DNA of 64,000 bases, from positions 13,201,001 through 13,265,000 of the forward strand of contig CM067544.1 in NCBI GenBank assembly GCA_034509755.1, written 5' to 3'. The translations under genes and the position numbers were made by a program. Positions within the stretch are counted from its first letter, which is position 1, and each line of letters starts with the position of its first letter. The notes below the pieces were generated by a model that saw nothing but the letters and a program-made list of their open reading frames with translations, was not told the origin of the DNA and made no database searches. Origin of the DNA: Anisodus tanguticus. Its lineage: Eukaryota > Streptophyta > Magnoliopsida > Solanales > Solanaceae. Shown here in pieces: positions 10,840 through 22,160 of this stretch.

Positions 10840-12741
10840 ATCTAATATTGTGGTCACATGTATTTTGTTGGTCTCAAGTATTTCTGCATTTGTATTATAT
10901 GATCCTCGCTCTACATTTTCGTATGTGTCGATGGGTTTTGGTAAGAATCTACATGTGGAACCTTCCTGTTTAAGTGAACCTTTGAGATCATGATGCTAGT
11001 GGGGCCTCAATTTGGGCCTCTCGGGTAATTAAAAATTTTCCATTAGAAGTAAATGGTAGAGGAACAATAGCAGACTTAGTATTACTTGATATGGTAGACT
11101 TTGACATTCTTTTGGTTATGATTGGCTGACAGCATGTTATGTCACGTTGGATTTCTGGCAAAAGGTTGTAAAATTATTTTTTCCCAAGGAACCAGGAGTT
11201 TTTATAAGGGGTACAATTAGGACACCCACTAGTCGACTTATTTCCTATCTTAGGGCTCAAAAGTTATTAAGAAGTCATGAAGTGGAATACTCTTACCTGG
11301 CTAATATAATGGATACCCAAAAAGAGTCCCCCGAATTACATACTGTCTCTATTGTTCGTAATTTTCTGGAGGTTTTCCCTGAAAATCTTCAAGGCCTTCC
11401 TCTGGATAGAGAAGTGGAGTTCGCTATAAAGTTAATTCCAGGTACAAGACCCATTTCTATTCCTCCGTATCGAATGGCCCCAACTGAATTGAGAGAGTTA
11501 AAAGAACAGTTGAAGGATCTTCTGGATAAATGTTTTATAAGGCCTAGTGTTCCCCCTTAGGGTGCACCAGTCCTTTTTGTGAAGAAGAAAGACGGTTCGC
11601 TCCGAATGTGCATCGATTATCGACAACTCAATAAGGTCACGATCAAGAACCGATACCCATTACCAAGAATCGATGATCTTTTTACCAACTTCAAGGAGCC
11701 AACTATTTTTCCAAGATTGACCTCCGTTCGGGATATCATCAGCTGAAAATAAATCCGGATGATATATCCAAAACATCCTTTAGAACCTGATATGGCCATT
11801 ATGAGTTCTTGGTCATATCTTTCGGGTTAACCAATGCCCTTGCAGCATCTCCTTCTTAGATTTGTTCGTAATTGTATTCATCGATGATATTCTAATTTAT
11901 AGCAAGAGTGCTGAAGAACCTGAAGAGCATCTAAGGGTAGTGCTTCAAATCTTAAGACAAGAGAAACTTTATGCTAAATTTTCAAAGTGTGAATTTTGGT
12001 TGGAAAAGGTGGCTTTCTTAGGCCATGTTGTGTCAAGAGATGGAGTTATGGTAGACCCCCAAAAGATAAAATCCGTGAAGAGCTAGCCAAGGCCTACCAC
12101 TCCGACAGAAATTAGGAGTTTCTTGAATTTGGCTGGGTATTATAGAAGATTTGTAGAAGGTTTCTAGTCTTGTTTCTCCTTTGATCCAATTGACTTTGAA
12201 ATCAATTAAGTACCAGTGGTCAGAGGCGTGCAAGGAAATTTTTCAGCATTTGAAGGAGTTATTGACTACTGCGCCAGTCCTAACCTTACCATAGGGACAA
12301 GAAGGGTTCACAGTCTATTGTGATGCCTCTAAAGTTGGGTTATGGCGTGTCTTGATGCAGTTTGGAAAAGTTATTGCGTATGCATATCGACAATTGAAGA
12401 TGCATGAGAAGAATTACCCAACTCATGACTTGGAATTAGCCGCGGTAGTGTTTGCCTTACGAATATGGAGACACTATTTATATGGGGTGCATGTAGATAT
12501 ATTTACCTATCACAAGAGTTTACAGTACATAACCACACAAAAGGATTTGAATCTCCGACAAAGGAGATGGTTAGAGTTGCTTAAGAATTATGACCTTAGC
12601 ATTCTCTACCATCCTAAAAAAGCTAATGTGGTGGCTGACGCACCCAGTAGGAGATCAATGGGCAACTTGACCCACTTGGCAATACAAAAGAGAGATATTG
12701 TTCATGAGGTACAAAAATTGGGAACTTCGGGGTTAGCTTAA
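10840..12741 (+). pseudogene. Gypsy E protease-RT-RNase H remnant
   Basis: The protease region (about 10845-11140) shows ASNIVVT, then LYDPRSTFSYVS, where the catalytic D-x-G-S/T has become DPRS. The RT N-terminus (11330-11730) shows PPYRMAP, a stop at 11558, then [19 protein letters not shown] and NRYPLP. The catalytic FIDDILIYS box lies in 11862-12086. RNase H follows (12230-12650) with [20 protein letters not shown] and ELAAVVFAL. The path shifts frame several times and the loss of the protease glycine is striking. This copy cannot make a working Pol. Confidence 0.88.
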
Positions 12742-12929
12742 CTGAGGTCGGCGAAGGCAGGGTGGTGGTGCATGATACCTCTCGGTCTGCCTTAGCTTCG
12801 GAAATAAAAGAAAGTCAGTTTGAGGATATGTAGTTTGTTGGGTTTCAGGAGAAGATACAACGAGGAAAACCTTCACAGTTTACATTAGGGGACAATGACC
12901 GTACCCTTCGATATAAGGGTAGGTTATGT

Positions 12930-14125
12930 GTTCCTACGGTGAGGGAACTAAGAAAGAAGATCTTGAATGAGGGTCACATCACTAGGTATTCCATTCATCT
13001 AGGATCAAGATATCTTACGTGTCAACAAGTAAAAGTCGAACATCAAAAACCCGACGGATTACTTCAGGACATTGGTATCCCCGTGTGGAAATATGAGGTG
13101 ATTCATATAGATTTTGTGACTGGCCTACCGAAAACTTGAGAAGGCTATGATTCTATCTGGGTGATTGTAGATCGACTTACAAAGTCAGCCCATTTCCTAC
13201 CGGTCAAGACTACGTATCGGGAGCCGCAGTATGTGCAGATTTATTTGAAAGAAATAGTGAGGTTACACGGGATTCCATTACAAATTATTTCGGATAGGGG
13301 TTCCCAATTCACCTCACACTTTTGGCAACGTTTTTAGCAAGGCCTCGGGACAAAGGTTAAGTTGAGCACGGATTTCCATCCGCAAACAGATGGATAAGTC
13401 GAACGAACAATTCAAACATTGGAGGACATGTTGCGGTCTTGTGTGCTGGACTTTTGGGGTAACTGGTTGGACCATCTATGTCTAATTGAGTTTTCCTACA
13501 ACAACAGTTTCCATGCTAGTATACAGATGGCTATGGTCGAAGCATTGTATGGGCGAAAATGTAAATCTCCACTTGGGTGGTTCGAGGTGGGCAAGGCGCA
13601 ACTGTTCGGACCCGAAGTCATACAAGAAACGAATGACAAAGTGCAGATAATTCGGGAGTTGATCAAAGGGACTTATAGCCTCCATAAGTCTTATACGGAT
13701 CATCACAAAAGAGATCTCGGATTTTAAGAAGGGGAGAAAGTGCTTTTAAAAGTCTCTCCAATAAAGGGGTGATGTTATTTTGCAAGAAAGGGAAGTCGAG
13801 CTCAAGGTTTATTGGACCATATGAGATCTTACGAAGAGTGGGGAATGTGGCTTATGAACCAGCACTTCCATAAGAGTAAGCAGCGGTGCATCCGGTATTC
13901 CATGTGTCAATGTTACAAAAATACTTACACGATTCAAGTCACGTCATCCGACCCCAAGATATAGTCTTGAACGAAGAGCTTCAATATGAAGAAATTTCGA
14001 TGGAAATACTGGATAGACAGATTAAGCGCCTTAGGAATAAAGATATTTCTTCCGTGAAAGTCCTATGGAAAAATCACTCCACAGAAGAAGCAATGAAAGT
14101 AAAATATCCATCCCTGTTTGAGTAA
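12930..14125 (+). pseudogene. Gypsy E integrase and chromodomain-like tail remnant
   Basis: The integrase zinc region is shortened: ITRYSIHLGS is followed almost directly by LTCQQVKVEH, so the segment containing the second half of the HHCC finger spacing is missing. The core follows with HIDFVTGLPK, a stop at about 13137, then [26 protein letters not shown] and HPQTDG (then a stop in place of Gln). 13419-13727 continues with TIQTLEDMLR-type sequence. The tail (13886-14125) has HPVFHVSMLQKYL and KVLWKNHSTEEA, which resembles a shortened chromodomain. Several stops make it a pseudogene. Confidence 0.88.
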
Positions 14126-14213
14126 GATAATAAGATGTGTTTCATGTGTGTGCAGTTTGTGTGTCTATGTGCGTGTGTTACGACCTTATTCACATTCGAG
14201 GACGAATGTTGCT

Positions 14214-14227
14214 TAAGGAGGGGAGAA
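14214..14227 (+). other. Polypurine tract of element E
   Basis: taaggaggggagaa lies directly before the 3' LTR. Such tracts prime plus-strand DNA synthesis in LTR elements. Confidence 0.75.
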
Positions 14228-16284
14228 TGTAAAGACCCGGAAAAAAAATATTTTTTAAAAACACTCTCTTATTTGAACTAGAAGAGCTATATCCAACTTA
14301 GACTTCTACTAGACCTAGATATCCCTATAGGTCTTTCTTACTTAAGGGTTTTGTAAGACTCAAACACTCAACTTTTCACTATATTTTCAAAAGCCAAAAA
14401 CTTCAAAGGAAAACCTCTCCTCTCCCCTCACCTTCTTGGACGAAAATTTGCCTTTTTGGTGAAGTTTTTTGTCTCCTTTTTTTCTGGTTTTCCAAGAGCA
14501 AGGTTAGGAAAATATCAAGTGTGCAAGAAGGAAAATAGTTGCAGTGGAATAAAAATTTTAAAGAAATAAAAGTGAGTTCTCTCACTCACAAATTCTTAGT
14601 AAAATCCTTTGATTTTGAGTTACAATGCATGTTAAAACATAAAATGGATGTTTGAATAGAAATCATGAAAAAAATGGTGTAGTATAACTTGTGATGAATT
14701 ATTGATATAGTATTATCTTGTAACAAGTTTGAGTCATGGTGATTTTGGATTATTTTCGCTTAGTTATCCTTGTTGAATGGGACGAAATTTTCCAGGGTTA
14801 TATATGTCTCCTGCACGGTTAGATTGAGTCCAAACGGGGCTAAAACCAATATACGGTTTGAGAGTTATCGCTGTTTAAAGTTTCTGCCTTGGATCGATTG
14901 AAATCTGGATGGGCAGAAGGTAGAATGAAAAACTGTACAAATAGGTAATGAATCTGAAAGTTTGTACTTAATAAAAGTTCTAGTTTTCTCTGTTCTTGAA
15001 AGTTTGAGACCTTACAGAGATCGATCCGACTTACAGATAAAAAGTATGACTGTTTTAATATTGTGTCTTATTTTACAAAAATAATCTGGCGAGACAGTTT
15101 TCATAGGGTTGTTTTTTCATGAATTTGTACTAGTTAAACTAAGTATATTCAGACAAAACTGGATATAGTGATAGTTTACCATATTACCTTCGATTCAGCG
15201 CAAGAAGCGCCTTATTTGTGGTTACGGTTTGAGGGTTATGACCCTTGCAAGTGAAAAAAGAAAAGAGTTGAAAGAATGAAATATTAATCGAATTTTCTGG
15301 AAATATGACTAAGTATGGAAGTCTATTATCGTGATATGCATGACTTCGTTATCTTATGTTCCCAGCATTCTAATCATGTATGATGTGATTTTATTGACAT
15401 TGAAAGCTTCCTTCCAGTAAAGATTCCCTAGGGTGTGCTGGGGAAGACCAGAAGTATAACTTCCCTCCTCGGTAAAGATTCCCGAAGGTGAGTTGGGGAG
15501 GAGATTATGCCTGATGCGAGTATTGTAGACTTGAAGGCTTCTTTCCAGTAAATATTCCCTAGGGTGAGCTGGGAGGATTAGAAGTATAACTTCCTTTCCC
15601 GGTAAAGATTCCTACGGGTGAGCCGGGAGGGCCAAAAGTGGTTTTTCTCTCCAGTAAAGATTCCCGAAGGTGAGCTGGGGGAGGAGATTTGTGAGTGAAT
15701 AATTATTATTGTCCTATACATTGAAGGTGTTGTAAGATGGTTTCATAACGTGCTTATTGTGTTTGTAGTATGATTGTACTTAGAACATTGCGAGGTTGCT
15801 TTGAATTTGTAAGGTGAGGTTCTCACTCAGTCCCGGATCGTAGGACTGACTCTTTTTATCTAACATGTTTCAGAAAAGTATGACAAAGGGAAAGCTCCGC
15901 AACATGGCTAGCGATCGTTCCGCAGCCTCACTGTTCCACCAATCCATTGCTTCATATTTGGTGAATGTTACCCTTGAATGAGTCTATCTGAGGGACTAAA
16001 TTTTGTTATCTCGGGGAATGCCCCACATGAGATTGTTTTCTTTTAGTTTTGAACTTTTCATTCAATATCTAAAACTTTCATTGAGTCTAGATAGAAATTT
16101 TGGTTGCACGAGTATGGGCTTGCACGTTCATTAAAGAACTACAAAGATGGAGCTAACATGTTCCGTACTTAGAAACATGCTTAATTTAGAAAGAATAGAT
16201 TTTTAATGGTTCTCCTGGGAAAGGATAGTTGCCCAGGTGCCATCATGCCCTAAGGGAAGACTTGAGATAAGTCGGGGCGTGACA
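14228..16284 (+). repeat. 3' LTR of gypsy element E
   Basis: 2057 bp, starting tgtaaagac and ending gcgtgaca. It is homologous along its length to 6422-8520, with an equivalent minisatellite at 15405-15690. It ends exactly where the hAT transposase reading frame resumes. Confidence 0.92.
15405..15690 (+). repeat. Minisatellite inside 3' LTR of element E
   Basis: Same array as at 7630-7915, with the same unit order and small unit-level differences. Confidence 0.8.
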
Positions 16285-16575
16285 GACAGTTTGGGGATTG
16301 CAGTTTTATTTAGAGATTGGATTAGAGCGGAGCGTAGAAGGTGCGGTCAACTAGAGATAAATGTAAAAGATGACTATAATTATAACAAAATCTTATCCGA
16401 GGGAGCAGAAAGTGACGTTGAACAATTTGACCAACAAATTCCAATTCCAGTAGAAGATCCTCAAGAGATTGTTAGAAAATTAGAAAAAAGTATGGTTGCA
16501 TATGTAATTTTTTTAGTGCCAATTTTACTATGTGATTTGCAACTTTTGAACTACGAAACAAAGTTGCAATTTTGA
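16285..16575 (+). pseudogene. hAT transposase C-terminal domain, downstream half
   Basis: The frame continues the domain interrupted at 6421: SLGIAVLFRDWIRAE corresponds to the last helix of the hAT dimerisation domain (V-x-x-L-x-C-x-x-D-W-L-R in the family). It is followed by an acidic, poorly conserved tail (VKDDYNYNKILSEGAESDVE) and a stop near 16573. Joining the two halves across the gypsy insertion with one copy of the 5-bp duplication gives a plausible domain, which is strong evidence that element E inserted into an already existing hAT element. Confidence 0.82.
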
Positions 16576-17052
16576 AATTGTATTAGAAAAAAAATCATAT
16601 TTCTATTAAATAATATAAGAGAAAAATTAACCTTGATGCCATCCGATAGTAGGCAACCGGTTTATCAAAAACACAGAAGTGCAAATAGCTTCTTCCCAAA
16701 AATAAAGAGGTACAGAGGATGCAATCATTAACATATGGCCCCTCTTTTTTGCTTTCCGCCGCACGCCCCACTATCATCTTAATCTCCTCTTCGAGTGCCA
16801 ACATCCTAGCCTTCTCCCCTGCTGAGAATATATTTTTTTTAAATTAAGTGTCTAGAAAAAAGTTTTTAAAAGTCCTCCCAAATATCCCTCTCGTCCCATC
16901 CCGCCCCCCCAAATATCGTTCCCTCTGATAGTGGGATGTGGGATGGGATGGGACCACTTCCTATCCCCCTAATCCCGATCCCAACCCACTCCACCATCCC
17001 CAAATCCCCGTCCCCCTAATCCCGTCCCATCACGTCTCATTGGTCAGCCCTA
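16576..17052. other. 3' non-coding part and terminal repeat of the hAT relic
   Basis: No gene is supported. 16860-17050 is C-rich with repeated 'atcccgtccc' and 'gggatgggatggga' motifs, typical of subterminal repeats that hAT transposases bind. It ends cattggtcagccct (17039-17052), which in reverse reads agggctgaccaatg, similar to hAT terminal inverted repeats. The partner terminus is not in the window. A small minus-strand frame at 16595-16804 (LALEEEIKMIVGRAAESKKE) has no recognisable identity. Confidence 0.5.
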
Positions 17053-17741
17053 CAAAATACTCAATCGAGTGCCCCATAGCAAAACGCATTTAGTTCCATA
17101 CAAAAAATGGAAAGTAAGAAAATTCAAATTTGAATTACTTCAAAATGTGGGGGTGTTTGGCTAAAGTGCAAGTTCCTAAATCGGAAGGGTAAAAGATACG
17201 ACTAAAAACTGTTGAAAGGATATCGGTTTTTGATAGTATCAGAAAATGTTGATTTATGGATATTATTATATTATGTCATCCGCATGTTATATGTCCTTGA
17301 TGGATATTGATATGGTAGTTAGTGAAATATTCACATAACTCGTTTCGTCTTGGTAAGGACTAGTTGATTGAACTACTAATTTGGTGTGGTTGATCATATG
17401 CTTTTCATTAAAGGTAATATTCATTAATTTCGTGAATGGACGTCACTTGAAAGGTTTTGACTTTTCACGGTAAAATGTGTTTGTTGAAAGACAACACAAG
17501 ACGGTTCATTCAATGTATAAGTTCATTGGTCTATATAATGAAGAACTAATTGATGATAATGATAAAAATTGACAATAGCTTGGATATTTGAAGAAGTGGA
17601 CTTACAAGAAGTGGAATGGTTGAGAAATATGCATAGTGTTAAAAGGTTGTGGCCACAACTGATGTCAACAATCCATGAGTATTTGTATAAAGATGTCACT
17701 TTAAGTGTAGTCATCAGTCTGCGATATATCTTATTTTATTA
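17053..17741. other. Unassigned non-coding stretch
   Basis: AT-rich sequence with no open frame I can defend. It leads into the copia RNase H remnant that begins near 17742 and may be its badly decayed upstream part. Confidence 0.4.
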
Positions 17742-18274
17742 GTTTTGTTTTGCATTATATTAAATATCTCGTGGTTATTGAGGGGTATAATGATGCAAAT
17801 TGGATCACCGAATTAACAAAATTTAATCCAAAAATAGATATATTCTACCATTGGTGGATGAGCAGTGTCTTGAAAATCATCCAAACAAATTGTATCGACC
17901 TCTCTATAATAGAGTCTAAGTTCATAACTTTAGACATGATCGGGGAAGAAGTTGAATGGCACAAAAATTTCTTGAAAGATATTTCATTCTGGCCCAAACC
18001 ACTAGCACCAATATGCATGCATTGCGATAGCCAAGCGACAATAGGCAGGGGAATGAGCGTTATGTATAACGAAAAATCTCATCATATACGACGAAGACAC
18101 ACTACCGCTAGACAACTACTCTCTAGTGGAGTTATCACTATTGACTATGTAAAGTCAGGAGATAGCGTGTTTAATCCACTTACAAAAGGCTTAACTAGAG
18201 AGACAGTTGAACGATCATCGATGAGAATGAGTATAAGGCCTAGGACAAGACATAATGGTGGTAACTCTACCTAG
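17742..18274 (+). pseudogene. Copia RNase H C-terminal fragment (element G)
   Basis: The frame encodes the end of a copia polyprotein. VIEGYNDANWI starts the RNase H domain, then ESKFITLDMIGEE, HCDSQATIGR, SHHIRRRHTTARQLLSSG, DYVKSGDSVFNPLTKGLT. The RNase H would remove element RNA after cDNA synthesis. Nothing of the RT or integrase is visible upstream, so the copy is truncated at its 5' side. The lineage differs from elements A-C: this version has the HIRRRH and VKSGD block, shared with the degenerate element at 61880-63990. Confidence 0.85.
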
Positions 18275-19020
18275 TAGACTGGAGATCCCAAGAGCTAGGT
18301 TCAAAGAGATCAAACAAAGTTATGAATGACGGTTCAACATGTCAAATAACTCAACTCATTCTTGTGATGAAGACAATGTTCAGAAACAAGGATAAAGCGC
18401 CAAGGATTTTTAATGGTTTCTAAGTTTGATCAGGGGTATATCAAATAGTGTATCTACGGGATGACACATTTAGAAATCATCTTTGTGAGTGAAGTGTAAG
18501 CCGCTTCAAGGAAAATGTTAGGTAAAGACCCATTTTATACGCACTCATGAAATCAGGCGGTGTTCATGGCTGAAACGAACACAATAGTGGAAACCAAAGA
18601 CGGTTAAGGGTTAATTGTGTGACATATGGTTGTCTAGGTATATACCGAGTATATCCGACATACGTTCACTACGGAAAGTTCAAAGGAAAACCTACTTATC
18701 TAGATGCAATTAATCTTTACTTGCAGATCACACACTTGTCTGTGCATTTCTTTATCATATAGTCATTCCCCATTCATGTGGTGGATTGTTGAGTTTTAAA
18801 GATGTGTGAATGGAAAATGAATAGTTGTGACTTTTCTGATAAGACACAATAGCACTTGTTCACATTGCCCTTTGTTGGCGATAAATACTTGTCATTTCAT
18901 CAATTTTTCCCATGCGAAAATTATGGTTATTATCTTCCTTATTGAATTGAAAACAAATAAGCTACACTTGCTCTTTGAAAATAAGCTACACTTGCTCTTT
19001 GAATAGAAAACAAATAAGTA
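18275..19020 (+). repeat. 3' untranslated region and putative 3' LTR of copia G
   Basis: Non-coding sequence downstream of the RNase H frame. The stretch cattcatgtggtggat (18771-18786) resembles a polypurine tract, followed by tgttgag at 18787, a likely LTR start. The LTR's far end cannot be placed because no partner LTR is present. Near 18955-19100 the unit aagctacacttgctctttga occurs three times. Confidence 0.5.
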
Positions 19021-19161
19021 TTGAATTGAATCCCAAAATGAACAGCTGGCTTGCTTAAATTATTCAGACACAACGTAGCTTCAAAGCTACACTTGCTCTT
19101 TGAAAATCGACTCCCTTTGCAGAAGAAAAAACTAGAAAATCGTTAACACGATGATCATTAA

Positions 19162-19757
19162 TTAAGGACATTTGCGAGTGTTGTTATGAGTAGTAAGGTT
19201 GAAATAGCAAGGGCATGCTTCATAATTTCCAGAGGTCCCTGGTGGGACGCAGTGGCATCTATGGCAGCAGCTTCCACATGCTCTGTTGCAAAGATTTGGC
19301 CTAGACGATTTGCTGCACCTATATTTACAAGCTCCTATGCAATCTGTACAATCATTTGTTAGGAGTTTCATCACAAAAGAAAAATATATGGACCGATATA
19401 TACAAATAAAATAATTACAAATACTAGCTCCATAGTAGAAAAAATTAATTAATTTGTAATTTGTTGTGGAGGAAATATGTAAATGTTGAATTACCTAGTG
19501 GCTGTGGAGCTTGAGGGGCTGGAGCTGGTGGCTTACTGTAGTCAACCTGCGACAACATTCCAAAATCAAATGTTATTTCAAGATGAAAGAGTGAGTTAAA
19601 ACATGATGTGCGGGACATGGTGATGTTTAGGAAAGACTAAAGAAGAGTAGTGTTTAAACTTTAAAATGAAAAAAAAAGGAACCTTTTGGGCATTAGCGAA
19701 ATGGACAAGCAGAAAGGATGCAATAAGCAAAACAGCAAATGCCTTTTGGAAAGTCAT
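19162..19757 (-). CDS. Snakin/GASA family cysteine-rich peptide, three exons
   Basis: GASA/snakin peptides are small secreted proteins, often gibberellin-responsive, linked to growth control and antimicrobial defence. Three exons join cleanly: 19683-19757 (ATG, 25 codons), 19495-19546 and 19162-19343. All introns are GT-AG, phases 0 and 1. The 102-residue product begins with a signal peptide (MTFQKAFAVLLIASFLLVHF, then ANAQ), a short Pro/Ala-rich spacer (KPPAPAPQAPQP), and a C-terminal domain with exactly twelve cysteines. Their spacing is C-x3-C-x3-C-x8-C-x3-C-x2-CC-x2-C-x-C-x11-C-x-C-x12-C, and the protein ends KCP as is usual. No stop, frameshift or lost cysteine is seen. This is the one gene here that looks functional. 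Confidence 0.93.
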
Positions 19758-19862
19758 TGTTTTAGTAACAAAAAAGAAATGGTGTATGAAGGAGAAAATC
19801 GAGAGCTCTGAAGAACTGAGCAGACCTTCTGTTTGGATGTGAAGCAAAAAAGAATATCATGC

Positions 19863-19870
19863 ATTTATAA
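19863..19870 (-). promoter_or_regulatory. Putative TATA box of the snakin gene
   Basis: On the minus strand ttataaat lies about 110 bp upstream of the ATG, leaving room for an 80-bp 5' untranslated region. It is the only good TATA-like match at that distance. Confidence 0.6.
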
Positions 19871-19883
19871 CACAAGAAAAGAA

Positions 19884-19906
19884 CCCCCCCCCCCCCCCCC
19901 CCCCCC
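19884..19906. repeat. 23-bp poly-C run upstream of the snakin TATA box
   Basis: An uninterrupted run of 23 C on the plus strand (G on the gene strand), about 14 bp upstream of the TATA-like box. Homopolymers of this length are unstable and often mis-sized in assemblies. Confidence 0.9.
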
Positions 19907-19909
19907 TCC

Positions 19910-21127
19910 CAAAACTCCTAACTCACAACGTTTTTTGCTTACTCGGTTAATTATACTCCCAACATATTAAGCAGTAACAGATATAATCCGGTTCTATTTG
20001 AGGAGGGTGTACTGACGGGCAAATAGCATTTAAGTTATATACGCAGAAAATTTATATATATTTTCACTATTGATGCAATTTAACTTAAGATAGTAAATTA
20101 GTTACTATTTTTATAAGTTAATCTGATTATATAAATAAGAAGTACAAGATTAACTTAAACTAGACTTAACAAGGCAAAACTGGGGGAACATGCCTACTTG
20201 TCTCAGTAATGAAGCTGGCAAGAAATGGGAAAAGCTCATAAAGCCACACTGCCAGCCTAACTTCACAGTACACTAGAGTTTAGAAAACAGAGTTTCATTA
20301 GAATATTAGTTAGTCTTAGAAAAGCATCAACCTTGGACGACTAATAAGATTTGATACTCCGAACTAAGATTACAAACACATAATTTTACAAGTTGCACTA
20401 AATTATCAAGGGAACCCCGTAAATTTTGCAGAATGAGTACATGTTTATTCACTCTTATGAAATTTTAAACTTAAATTTTGTGATATGATTGTCCTTTGAA
20501 TTGTTATTTGACTACTTGCTGGCAACTTGTCCAACACCGATTTATTTATTTTTGATAAATATAAATAATATTGATACGGAACCTACACGAAGGACAATAA
20601 TAAGCACTAAGTTTTAACATCACCTAAAAGTTAAATGTCTACTTTTCTTTTTGTCAGTTTCAAAATAATGTCCACTATCTTACTAGATAAATGTTTAAAA
20701 CGAGTTATATATCGTACTCCGGACGCAACCAAATAGAGATGTCATTTTTGGTGATTTAACACGTCATAAAAATAATTGTAAAAGTACGGTTAATCTCTCC
20801 ACTTTACAACAACTACTAAAAAAAATGGATCAGATTCCTCTCCATATTCCTTTACTCCATTTTCCCCAAGTTCTTTCTTGGATTGGGGACACACATAGTT
20901 CTAAATTAATGGCTGCGATTTAATTAACTAAACTAAATCCCTAATCATAGTTAAAATAATTAATTACTTTCATATTTATATTACCTCTCAAAATATTTTT
21001 ACAATCCCACAATTCTAGATCTACATTTATCTTTCCTAAATATATTAAAAACTTTTCTTTATTGCCTTGGTTAAATGTTTTTTCTCCATTTTACTAGTAT
21101 GATGTTTAGCTGTAAATTTTCAAAATC
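19910..21127. other. Intergenic region, no gene seen
   Basis: AT-rich DNA between the snakin promoter and the LINE 3' end. I see no frame, RNA gene or clear repeat. Upstream control elements of the snakin gene would lie here, but none is identified. Confidence 0.5.
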
Positions 21128-21158
21128 TTTTTTTTTAACATCGAAGATATTTTATATA

Positions 21159-22160
21159 TTACTCAGTAGCATTCAAAATATTACACAACATAGAAGCAGA
21201 CTTGAGGACACAGGTTCCCATACTAACAAGCCTATTACAGATCATAGCATCTAGATATTTACATACACAGATGTTTCCATCTTTATCATTAGTAACTGCT
21301 TGGATGACAAAAGAGGGTTGAGTAGCATAACATTTAGTAATAATAGGGTTGGACTGCTTGGAAACTGCTTTTGCTAACTGATGTGCAACCTTGTTGCCTT
21401 GTCGAAAATTATGTCGTGTCAATATCTGCTTCTGCTGGAGCATTAGCCATCTGCAAGACACAATTAGATCAGTGTTAGTAATATTTCCTTGGGAGATGGC
21501 AAAGGATAACCTCCGTGGAGTCAGTCTCAACTTCTAGTGGAAAGAAATTATGGTCGCTGTAAGATGTGGTCCTTTCTTAAGAGCTAATAATTCTGCATGT
21601 AAGGGAGAGTTAGTAGCAACATGTTTATTAAAACCAACAATCCAGTCACATTCCAATCCCTAAATACACCACCAATTCTTCCTGTGATTGTGTCTGACCT
21701 AAACGACTCATCTATATTCAGTTTATACCATCCATGAGGGTGGTATACCATTTAATAAGGATACAAACCCTAGGGTTGTGGAAGATTTCATTCGTTGAGA
21801 GAAGATAATACTCGACTTCCTTGCTGACTATGGTGTTATAATTAATGGAGTGAGTAATGTTGTTATGGTTGTTATGATTCCTGTTAATCCAAATATGCCA
21901 TATAATAAATGGAAAGAGGATGTCCAATGAAGGAATATGAGTGGGGAGGAGAGGGGTATGATTTCTAATATAGTCTAGCCAGTGTTGGTTTAGTGGGAGG
22001 TTATAAGAAAGCCCTAAAGATACCCAAACATGCCTAGTGACAGAACATTCTAGGAAGATATATAAAGTGGTCTCTTTGTCCTGTCTACACATAGGATATT
22101 GATCATCAATATTGATGCCCATATGGTGTAATCTAGTTCGACTAGAGACTCGATCATGGT
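21159..22160 (-). pseudogene. LINE ORF2 C-terminus: zinc-binding domain and RNase H
   Basis: 22160-21718 encodes the plant LINE zf-RVT domain: HDRVSSRTRLHHMGI, then QYPMCRQDKETTLYIFLECS, with Cys-His-Cys spacing, and LFPFIIWHIWINRN. 21530-21159 encodes part of an RNase H-like domain (SCRWLMLQQKQILTRHNFRQ, then GNKVAHQLAKA), the pattern found at the end of L1-type ORF2. The frame upstream is interrupted at 22160 by element D and resumes at 31247, with a one-base shift across the junction. The RNase H acidic residues are largely lost. Confidence 0.82.
22156..22160. repeat. Target-site duplication of element D (left copy)
   Basis: atggt, repeated exactly at 31247-31251 on the other side of element D. 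A perfect 5-bp duplication fixes both element boundaries. Confidence 0.85.

Larger units (their letters stand above)
6422..16284 (+). mobile_element. Ty3/gypsy LTR retrotransposon E (chromovirus-like)
   Basis: A 9.86-kb element with 2.1-kb LTRs (6422-8520, 14228-16284). The LTRs begin tgtaaagac and end in CA. A tRNA-Met-type primer-binding site (8523-8540) and a polypurine tract (about 14214-14227) adjoin them. Flanking ggcag (6417-6421) and gacag (16285-16289) look like a target duplication with one change. The order gag, protease, RT, RNase H, integrase is that of gypsy, and the long LTRs and C-terminal chromodomain-like tail suggest the Tekay/Del clade (inference). It sits inside a hAT transposase gene. 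Stops interrupt gag and pol, so it is non-autonomous. Confidence 0.92.

Noticed and set aside
16595..16804. 69-codon minus-strand frame (LALEEEIKMIVGRAAESKKE)
   Set aside because: It looks protein-like at its start but has no recognisable family, no extension on either side and lies in the hAT 3' region.
19596..19847. An 83-codon single-exon frame at the snakin locus
   Set aside because: It starts upstream of the true ATG and reads into intron 1; the three-exon model gives a canonical 12-cysteine peptide with GT-AG introns.
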